A DNA stretch of 64,000 nucleotides from positions 1 through 64,000 of the forward strand of contig JABCPU010000360.1 in NCBI GenBank assembly GCA_016800925.1, given 5' to 3'. Shown in pieces: positions 56,142 to 64,000 of the stretch (the stretch's first letter is position 1; each line of letters begins with the position of its first letter). The DNA is from Suillus spraguei. Lineage: Eukaryota > Basidiomycota > Agaricomycetes > Boletales > Suillaceae. Below the pieces are notes generated by a model that was not told the DNA's origin, made no database searches, and saw only the letters and a program-made list of their open reading frames with translations. The translations under genes were made by a program, and so were the position numbers.

Positions 56142-56830
56142 GTGTTGGGCACGCATGTTTGCGATACTAGTCGTTTTCAAATTGCTGAAGACTCCCGACG
56201 TAATTCATCGCATCGGATCCTACCGGAGCCTTTCAATACCAGTTCTCGTGAGGCTAATGCGGCTACTCATCGTGTTGCACGTGCAGGGCTTTCGGGGCCA
56301 CAGTGTCTTGAATTTTTGGTTCGCGATACTGAAAGCCGTCGCATACAAGCTCATTGTTGTTTGGATGCAGTCGACTTCCCCTCGATCCTCACTTTTGAGG
56401 GAAAGCGAAACATCATTTCCGAGTTTCATGAGAAAATGCGACCTGAAGCACTGAAACGTGGGGAATGTGCAGTCTACGCTCATAATATTCTCGTGCGTGA
56501 TCTTCTATGTATCAATGTGAAGATGGTGCCTCTTGATCTTTTGCGCAATGACTGTTTGCCTGAACATACACTTCCACACAGTTATGATCTCGAGTTGTAT
56601 AGTATCCCAAAGGCCTGAAGACTTGTTGGGCTCCGTCTGACCTTTTTAGGTGTCGAACGTGTCATGGTGCATTAGTCTGCAAATGACCGAGGCAGCCCAT
56701 GAATTCGTTGGCTAATTTTCAGTATTATGCTCATGACAGATTGCCGGATGACGTTCGCGGAGCATTTCTTCGTGCTTACATTTATAATTTAATGTCAGTC
56801 TCTCGCGCTCGTGAGACCGCAAACCTTTAG
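56142..56830 (+). pseudogene. Helitron-like N-terminal protein fragment
   Basis: Frame 1 reads RILPEPFNTSSREANAATHR, LTFEGKRNIISEFHEKMRPE and GECAVYAHNILVRDLL to a stop at 56618. In another frame follow FRCRTCHGALVCK, a stop, then NSLANFQYYAHDRLPDDVRG and IYNLMSVSRAR. The CxxC block and the N-x-LANF-YY-H--LP-DV-AF----MSVSRAR signature resemble the region upstream of the Rep/helicase part in fungal Helitron proteins. Frame breaks and no Rep or helicase motif: a dead fragment. Family assignment is from memory and moderate. Confidence 0.42.
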
Positions 56831-57657
56831 CCATAGTTACAAACTAAACAATATAGTCCAATGTAATGCTGAGCTTGTCAAAATGAATACAAGCTACGAA
56901 ATTGAAACAAAAGGTCCTGGAGTGCCCGGAGGCCGTGGTATATTTGTGGTAAGTACTTACCGGTACGAAGAATTTATAATAGTCGACGGAAACCTTAAAT
57001 GTGAGAATCAGCGCGAAATCGTGAGACTTCCATCGCAGCGTCGCTAGAAAATCGACGACAAGTCCCATTCCCTGCGCTCATCTTCCATTCCTGGATCATC
57101 GATATTTTGGCCTTTCAGGTGAGGACCTGTTCTCAGATCTTGGTACTGGGGATAATCAATCTCGGATCAGCGCTCAGCTACAAGGATTCCAGATGCTCAA
57201 CGAAGGCATAATTATGTGATGCATCGTCGATAGCGAAGCAACTCTAATTGTTGCAAATTCGTCACACGTTCATAGTAAGCTATCGTGAGTAAGTAATGTC
57301 ACATTGAGATCTCGTATGTGCTAAGTACTAGTAGAAACCCAAGTTGACATGTCGGAGTCGGACGGTAGTGCAGTAAGCATCATGATATCATCTTCAAGTG
57401 AATAGTTTGCTGACTTCTCCGTGTTCTATTGGAAGCCTTTTCGGGTCCGCCTTTACCACTCTGTCATATTGGCACGGTAACTCACTTCTTGAAAAAGTCT
57501 TTAGCATCTGTTCCCGTAAAGTATTTAGAATTTCTCGAGACTCTAGGCCCATGGTCATATCAGTATGTCCCTTTTGTGGCGCCCGATTCTTATCACATAG
57601 ACACTTATACTGCTTGATTTGCTTTTACCATTTTACTACTACTACTCGTTATCCGCT
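56831..57657. other. Spacer upstream of the Ras gene
   Basis: A 62-codon frame at 57429-57617 precedes the Ras ATG and could be an upstream ORF. Near 57210, GGCATAATTATGTGA resembles the Ras 3' end (GCATAATTATGTGA at 58498), which may mark a fragment of a duplicated copy. Confidence 0.3.
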
Positions 57658-58511
57658 ATGGATCGCTGGAGGGTTTGTGTTCTCGGCGATGGTGGTGTAG
57701 GCAAGACAACATTGGCTTTGCAGGTAAATTCTCTCAATCCTATGGATAAATTTATGGCTCATATTCTTTGGGAGTTTACCATGAACTATTTTGTGGGTGC
57801 GTCAAGGTTTGGTAACCTAACCAGTCTATTGCAATCTGACAGCCTTGGGTTTCACTGGCGTATTATTGTACAGAGGTATGCACTGCTGCCTGCAGTCCTG
57901 GATCATTTGCTAATACCTTCCTGTAGACTTATGATCCAACAATCGAAGATTCTTATAGGAGGCAGTTGATTGTGGATAACAAGATGTGCCTTCTAGATAT
58001 CATTGACACGGCTGGTCAGGGTGGGCGGTAATATTTTTCAGATGGTCACTCCCTCTTATACTTTGATGCAGAGGAGTACGCCGTTCTGCGTGACCAGTGG
58101 GTTCGGTGAGAAATGATTGTGCTTTGTCACCTTCAAGTTATGATAGTTTCATATGATTTTAGGGACGGCCAAGGTTTTATTCTGGTTTACTCAGTCACGT
58201 CTCGAGCAACATTCCAACGTCTGGAGGGTTTCAGACGGTCCATGTTTAAATCATCACGCTGCAAGCCTATCTTCATGCTTGTGGGCAACCAGTGTGATAA
58301 ATCATACGAGCGGGAAGTTTCACACCAGGAGGGCATTGCACTCGCCCAGATGTTTGGTTGTGAATTCATGGAAACTTCAGCACGGACGGCTTATAACGTC
58401 GAGCTCCTCTTCACAAATGTAGTACGTGCCCTACGGCAGACAGAACTGCATTCTATTGCCAGCACGCCGCAGAAGCACAACAAAAGGCCCATCAAATGCA
58501 TAATTATGTGA
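57658..58511 (+). CDS. Divergent Ras-family small GTPase
   Basis: Exons 57658-57723, 57775-57796, 57927-58020, 58072-58105 and 58163-58511. Motifs: [10 protein letters not shown] (P-loop), [10 protein letters not shown] (switch I/effector), DTAGQ-EEY (switch II, split by an intron), GNQCDKSYE in place of the usual NKx[10 protein letters not shown] in place of SAK, and a C-terminal CIIM prenylation box. It would be a membrane-anchored signalling switch. Oddities: the NKxD Lys is Gln and the SAK Lys is Arg; and joining exon 2 to exon 3 is two bases short of frame (the expected E before TYDP is missing at the acceptor near 57925). Either an alternative GTGGGT donor at 57793 is used, deleting two residues, or the gene is damaged. 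Confidence 0.68.
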
Positions 58512-59475
58512 CGGACGTCTTCTCAGCTGGTGTCGATTGGTGACTTGGATTTCATACTTCTTTTCTCTCCGGTTAATGATATGCCCTAGGCTCGTGACCG
58601 GCCTGACTTATGCACCACGGACAAGTCGAGTGGCGAAGCCAAGCTATTGGAGGGTTAGTCATGTTGCACAGTGGTACTCATTAAATCGACTTGGTATTAA
58701 TATTAGTACCTCGTGAAATGCTACCTATGTCAGGCTTGTCATATTTCTCAGCGATTTGATGATACTATCATTCCGGGTAATCTGCAACATGCATGCCTGT
58801 AATATGCAAAATGTTCAAAACACCTCAACGCACGGCTCAACTCACTTCAAAAAAATTCATGCATATGTAGACTACTTATATATGATGTACTGTCCAAGTA
58901 GAATGAAAATTTCTTGTGTGTTGCAGCTGCGAGACGAAATAGTGGTAATTTGTAACCATGCAGGAACATAAATCATCCAGATCCCATAGATCCTGCAGGT
59001 ATATTCCCGAAGTTAGACCTGCAGCACAACAATCTAGTGCTGCCGAAGTCTGGTTCGGTCCGGTTCTTGTGGCAAATTTTTCGAACGCCAAACCGAACCT
59101 ATGGTTCGGTTCAGCCATTTGGTCGAACCCTGGACCGAACGTCTCTGAACGCGTTCGGGAGGTCCGGTTCGCGTTCGAACCAGGTTCGACTAAGCTTGCA
59201 GACGATGGGCTGCTTATTTTGTTACAGAGGTCTCTCAAGACCATGAGAGCTCCACCACGCCATTCCCAACACCACGAATGCCATGCGCAAACGCCCAGTG
59301 CACGTCAGCAACTGCTGACGTGGCTCAGACGAGTACGGGACGACAGAGGGAGCCCTTTGCCGGTGTTTAACACATATGCCCAGCGCACGTCAGCAAATGC
59401 TGATGTGGCTTGAACATATGCGAACGATACCTGAAGGCGCCAGAACGAGAGGAGCGGGAGGTACAGGCGAGAGCA
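58512..59475. other. Unassigned, with GGTTCGG-rich low-complexity stretch
   Basis: Between about 59045 and 59200, words such as GGTTCGGT, CGAACC and their complements recur densely, producing self-complementary DNA. The 151-codon frame across it is a by-product. Otherwise no gene is supported. Confidence 0.4.
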
Positions 59476-59479
59476 GACA

Positions 59480-60153
59480 CAAGCAGATAAGCTGACGCAA
59501 GTTCAAACGAGGGGCCCAGACAAGTTCAAACGAGTGCAGGCAAGCAGACGAATACAGACGAGTCTATGTGAGTCCAAATGAGGGTAGGCAAGCACAGACA
59601 AGTCCAGACGGATACAGACGAGTCCAGACGAATACAGACGAGTCCATATGAGTCCAAATGAGGGTAGGCAAGCACAGACAAGTCCAGACGAATACAGACC
59701 AGTCCATATGAGCATAGGCAAGCACAGACAAATGCATGCAAGTCCAGGCAGGTCCAAACGAGTGCAGGGAAGTACAACCGAATGCAGGCAAGTCCAGGCA
59801 AGTCCAAACGAGTGCAGGCAATGTTGGATTATCAGGGGTCGAGGTACGAGCTCGACACTTATCGGGAATCTTCGGGATCAATGGTGCATCAATGGCGCAA
59901 TATTACCGGGCGTCGGCAGCATGGTTTTAGCGTTGGCTGGCATATATAAGTAGGAATTTTCTGTAGGAGTATACTATGCGTTTGTCAGCGGGTTCACTGT
60001 AAAACCTGAGTTGGTATTACTTTGCAGAACGTGTCCAAGACTTGCGTGCAACTCAACAGGCAAGCGCAGACAAATGCAGGCAAATCCAAACGAGCACAAG
60101 GAAGCATAAATGAATGCAGGTGAGTTCAGACAAGTCCAAAAGAGTGCAGGAAG
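59480..60153 (+). repeat. Minisatellite of about 10-11 bp units, interrupted
   Basis: Units like CAAGTCCAGA, CGAATACAGA and CGAGTCCAAA repeat from 59480 to 59822 and resume from about 60045 to 60150. The 220 bp between (from ATGTTGGATTATCAGG) is unrelated and may be an insertion. Open frames on both strands of about 100 codons are produced by the repeat. Confidence 0.75.
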
Positions 60154-60910
60154 TAGGGCTGGTCACCGTAACCGTATACGGTAACGACCGTACAAGTTAC
60201 GGTGCCCTTACGGGTACCACCCGTATCGTACCGTATGACATACGGCTGGCTCAAAACTCTCGACGGGTCACTTTACAGACATACGGCCGGCCAATACGGT
60301 CATACGGGAGGTGAAAGAATTACAGTAGCTGGAGGTTGCGGCATTGTGCGGGTATGTATTAAAAATAGACTACAAACATGTATTAGTAGCTACAAATTAT
60401 TGATATCATCTGAATGAGGTTCCAGTGGTAAAACACGATATAACACACTCCCTTATGGTAGTGGGAATAAATCTATACTATGACGCATTAGAATGGTCGC
60501 ACAGGGTGTTCGGAGGCCAATAGAAACACTTAACTTACTAGGAAGGTTCTGAGAAGTGGAAGCCTTGGAAGTAGAGCACGGTGGTCTGGCTTTCCATAGA
60601 AGGGCAGTATGTGCTACTGGAACGGCATGAGGAAGGAAGGTGGCATTTTCACAGAACAGGAAGATAATTGCATGTGGGAGGCTGAAGAAGTACATATGTA
60701 GCTATACTCAATCAAACAAATCTAAGTACTTAGAACCGTATGTCCCGTATGACGGGTACGTACGGCCGTAAATTTACAGTGTTATACGGTACTCAAATGA
60801 CCGTACACCGTAACCGTCAACGAGAGCGCTGAGGCTCCGACGGTACGGGTACGGCTCCCGTATCACGCCACCGTACATGCCCGCAATACGGTCTACGGTG
60901 GCCAGGCCTA
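60154..60910. mobile_element. hAT-type non-autonomous element, 757 bp
   Basis: Begins TAGGGCTGGTCACCGTAACC and ends in the imperfect complement (GGTGGCCAGGCCTA). It is flanked by perfect 8 bp duplications GCAGGAAG at 60146-60153 and 60911-60918. TAGGGCTGG termini and 8 bp TSD are the hAT signature. Subterminal regions are full of CCGTA/TACGG words in both orientations. It encodes no transposase and contains repeat R copy 3. Confidence 0.85.
60470..60598 (+). repeat. Dispersed repeat R, copy 3 (inside the hAT element)
   Basis: GACGCATTAGAATGGTCGCA through GGTGGTCTGGCTTTCCATAG, the most complete copy. Confidence 0.65.
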
Positions 60911-60978
60911 GCAGGAAGGTTCTGAGAAGTGGAAACCTTGGAAGTAGAGCATGGTGGTCTGGCTGTCCATACTAGTAG
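60911..60978 (+). repeat. Dispersed repeat R, copy 4 (partial)
   Basis: Begins within the hAT target duplication (GGAAGGTTCTGAGAAGTGGA) and ends at GGTCTGGCTGTCCATACTAG; the 5' part is missing. It directly adjoins the truncated Copia element. Confidence 0.6.
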
Positions 60979-60984
60979 TAAGTG

Positions 60985-63558
60985 TAGTTTAATGCGCACT
61001 TACTGTTTGGAAGCCACAGCAGTGGTCCTTTAATTCTGCGTTAAGGTAGGCACTTTTGATGTCCATCTGATGGATTTCCCAATCTCTATGTGCGGCGATG
61101 GAAAGTACTGTGCGGATGGTGGTCATATTAGTGGTCGGAGCAAAAGTCTCGGAATAGTCAATTCCGTGCTTTTGACGTTGTCCATTAGCCACTAGACGCG
61201 CTCGGAGTTTGAGCTTTTCTCCGTCCGGTCCGCGCTTCGTCGCTAAAACAAAATGGCTCGGGATTATGTTTACACCACGCGGGGGATCTACAATCTTCCA
61301 GGCATTTAGCTTTTTAAGCTGGCTTAACTCGTGGTATATGGCCTCTTGCCATTCCGGACCATCCGGACCATTCAATGCTTCCTTCAGCGTCGGTTCCGGA
61401 AGTGTGGCAGCTCGTGCGCTTTCGTGTAGGTCCTTGTCATCATCTCCGGATCGCTCATTAATGGCATACGCAGCTTCTATTATGGAACTTGCAGTGTTTC
61501 TACCTTCAATAATATCCTGCAGGTGATCGGACTTTGGTAACTCGTGGGGTGACAGGTGCAGGAAGTTGCTGTGAAATCCGTGGTGGAGTTGTGGTATCGG
61601 AGGTAATGCTGGTGTGGGTGGTGGATTGTCCGGTGCTTCTTCCGGATGTTCCGGTCCACTATACCCCCTCGTCCGGAACATTATCAGCATTGATAACAGA
61701 CTTCGCCATTGGCGGAAATGTTACATTCCGCTCGATAGACACTCTCCGTCTTTCCGGCCACCAGATCCGGAAACCTGTGCTCTACATATATTCCTACAAA
61801 TGTGGCTTCTTCCGCTCGGGCCTCCAACTTCCCTCCGGTATGGACATATACCGGAGTTCCGAACTCATGCGCAAGTGCGAGATTCGGTTTGGATTTATGG
61901 ACAAGCTCGAAAAGAGTTTTATCCGGTATGTGGATGGAAACCGATTCTTCAACCAAGTGGCATAATTGACGGCTTCCGCCCAGAGGTACTTTGGCATGTT
62001 CCGGCCAATTCACATGGCCCGGGCGTGCTCTACAAGTGACCGGTTAATACGATCCGCAACTCCGTTCTGCTGGGGTGAGTTGTGGACTGTAAGCTGTCGC
62101 TTGATACCTTGATCCTTCAGGTATGCATTGAATTCCAGTCCCAGGTATTCTCCGCCTCTGTCCGAGAGCAGTTTCCGGACTTGGATTCCGGAATTCTGGC
62201 GTGATATTTCGGCCTGGAAATGTTTGAAAGCGGAAAAGACATCGCTTTTGAGCTTCAGGAATTCAATCACGGTCCAGCGGCTGAAGTCGTCAGTGAAGCT
62301 GACATAGTATACATGTCCGGCTACACTTTCTGTCTGAGCAGGTCCCCACAAATCTGTGTGAATAAGTTCTCCGTATGTCCAGGATCGATTTTCCGATGCA
62401 TCCGGAAATGGCTGTCGTGTTTGGCTGTTAGCGGCCATCTTAGGCGTGCATAGCACATTCCGGAGGGTTACAGTGGTGCTCGCTTCTCCGAGTGACAATT
62501 CCAGCTGTACGTCTCCTCCTCCTAAAGCACTAATGGCTGTACCATCTTCCATCTCCTGGGGTGGGATCTCCGTGAATTTGGTGAATCGTTCCCGGTCCGG
62601 ACACAATGAGACGTTGCTCCGCAGTCTAATATTGTGCTCCGGTGGCCTTCCGGAGGTCCGGAAATTGTTGTAAAAGTAAAAGTTTCCTGTGGGATAGGGG
62701 CTGCTGCTGCAGTATTAGCGGTTGGCTTCTTCGAGTTTACGCTACCTTTGCGCCTTTGACTTTCCGGTCTCTGTCTAGTGTCCTTTCTTGTCGCAGTTGT
62801 AACATACGACGTCCTTGTTTGCTCCACGGATATTCCGAGGATTAGTTCCTGTGGACAATGCAGAATTTCCGGCCTTCTTTCCGGAATGCGGATTGATGAG
62901 CCGGTGCTCATACTCCACGGTTACTGCAGTTATTAGCTCGAGGCATCACTACCTTATGGGCATAACCTGCGGTGGCTTCCAAAGATGATATATGATCAAA
63001 CGGTAAGAATCCGGGAGTGATCCCATGATTATGGCAGCGAAGTCTTCATCAGCTACCTGTGTACCCATTCCGGCCGTGGTCTGGCGGAGTCGATTCGACT
63101 CTCCGAGATGCGCCTTTACATCTCCGTATTCGTCACAACGAGTTAGGAGCATGTGTTTCCGGACACCCGCCTTTACTAGGGCGGACTTGCCCTCATGGAT
63201 CTTCCGGAGTTCCGACCACATGCCGGATCCGGAATCCATGCTATCCAGCTGTAGCATCAGCCTATCCTTGATGGTGCTGAAGATATGCTGTTGGACGAGT
63301 GAGTCTTTCTGTATGTACTCATTAACTTCCTTCCTATTTTCCTTGGTTTCGTCCGGGGTTGCTGCAGTTCCGTCCGGTTTGCGTACTACGGCTGTGTCAG
63401 CAACATAGCGGATGGACTTGGCTACCGTCCCATCTACATCTTCTCCGAGTCCGCGTGCCCTTAAGGCAATCGTCATGTGATTTTTGTGCGGAATATTAAA
63501 CAGAGAACTGGAACTGGAGAGCATACTGTAATCCATTTGAGTAGCAGGGCTCACAACC
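60985..63558 (-). mobile_element. Ty1/Copia retrotransposon, truncated and frameshifted
   Basis: On the minus strand in Copia order. Gag starts at 63536 (MDYSMLSSSSSLFNIPHKNH) with the UBN2-type DRLMLQLDSMDSGSGMWSEL. A zinc-knuckle region is out of frame near 62800. The protease motif STILDCGATSHCV is near 62610. Integrase is at about 62440-62020 with IHTDLWGP, LLSDRGGEYLG and NSPQQNGVADR. A frameshifted integrase C-terminus follows (62000-61690). The RT N-terminus (61690-61020) has EWQEAIYHELSQLKKLNAW and IDYSETFAP, to KSAYLNAELKD. The RT is cut there, so YVDD, RNase H and the 3' LTR are missing. The integrase catalytic Glu is Asp (VADR). Not autonomous. Confidence 0.85.
63543..63558 (-). 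other. Copia primer-binding site (half-tRNA-iMet type)
   Basis: Minus strand GGTTGTGAGCCCTGCT begins right after the LTR end CTTATCA. It is complementary to an initiator-tRNA anticodon arm with one mismatch at the anticodon (CAC for CAT), as in Copia elements primed by a tRNA-iMet fragment. Confidence 0.55.
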
Positions 63559-64000
63559 TGATAAGATTATAGCCGGAGTATAGGGGGAAAGAATCCGGAG
63601 GGCTTCCGGATGAGTTTCCAATCAAGTTTCCGAAAGGAATTCGAAGGATTTCTGGAGGATGTTTCCGAGATGTTTTCCGGAGGGGTTCCGGAAATAGTAG
63701 TTTCGGAAGAGCGGACTATGTTAAGAACCGGAAAAAATTGGACATCCGTTTTATAGGAGTAGAGTAACTTCGGTACAGAATAGATTTCTTATTTCGACCC
63801 TTTAACTTGTAGTTCACATGTTGTTCTTATACTAAATATGTATGGAATATCTCCGTCATCATCTCCAATGATATGACGGAGTCTGGAGTAAGTAGCTGTA
63901 CACTATGCTATCATTACTATGGATGTGTGTTAGTCTACTCCGCTACTTGACAGGACGTCCGGTGATTTGTGAGGAGTAACCTAATCCAGATGACAAGTCA
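63559..64000 (-). mobile_element. Copia LTR (5' LTR of the element), runs off the window
   Basis: The complement of 39599-40045 family sequence: GTCAAGTAGCGGAGTAGAC, GGAGATGATGACGGAG and CCTCCGGAAAAC are all present, ending CTTATCA next to the primer-binding site. The outer end lies beyond 64000, so a target duplication cannot be tested here. Confidence 0.8.

Noticed and set aside
59480..59822. CRISPR-like array
   Set aside because: Units are contiguous 10-11 bp tandem repeats with no spacers, in a eukaryotic context; it is a minisatellite.
63537..63554. Gag starting at 63554
   Set aside because: That codon is GTG inside the primer-binding site; the first ATG in frame is at 63536.

Overview
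This window looks like an accessory, transposon-rich stretch of a mushroom-forming basidiomycete (Agaricomycetes). The support is indirect but consistent: dense 40-70 nt GT-AG introns, remnants of KDZ, pogo, IS630/Tc1-type (DDE_3), hAT, Helitron-like, Gypsy-like and Ty1/Copia elements, and several protein families I recognise only as fungal hypothetical proteins. No bacterial operon structure, rRNA or intact tRNA gene is visible. All names rest on reading motifs; nothing was searched.

Layout. (1) 1-19.6 kb: a cluster of two unnamed families. Family A (positions 1-2017 minus, 6540-8605 plus, 14789-17156 plus, 18452-19627 minus and truncated) has a Zn2Cys6-spaced cysteine cluster followed by a coiled coil. 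Family B (2317-4221 plus, 12584-14504 minus) has six to eight copies of a DPYDCGW-like motif and two VIDLT-type SUMO-interaction motifs. A and B form head-to-head pairs over about 300 bp conserved bidirectional promoters; the two pairs lie in opposite orientation. Degenerate repeats follow A2 and A3, and a KDZ transposase remnant and one small gene lie between. (2) 20.3-25.2 kb: a decayed block of three housekeeping-type genes (a TM/coiled-coil protein, POP1, ERG26), with POP1 and ERG26 fused tail to tail by an apparent deletion. (3) 26.7-42.5 kb: two members of an unnamed family C (one intact, one broken), both preceded by repeated covarying hairpins, with an element-rich interval between them (two near-identical 273 bp MITEs, a solo LTR inside an exon, a pogo remnant) and one further fungal gene. 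(4) 43-51.7 kb: an RPN6 pseudogene, a long gene with a ParB/sulfiredoxin-like motif, a small two-exon gene and a Cys-rich fragment. (5) 51.7-64 kb: a transposase element containing a nested MITE, a tandem array of tRNA-Leu-like units, a Helitron-like fragment, a divergent Ras-family GTPase, a minisatellite, a hAT-type element with a clean 8 bp duplication, and a truncated Copia element whose LTR runs off the window.

How the parts fit: the A/B cluster is the best candidate for a functional but undescribed system. Its four complete members keep open frames through 6-8 exons while neighbouring DNA is decaying, and the paired arrangement over a conserved promoter suggests co-regulated partners. 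The rest mostly records insertion, segmental duplication and decay.
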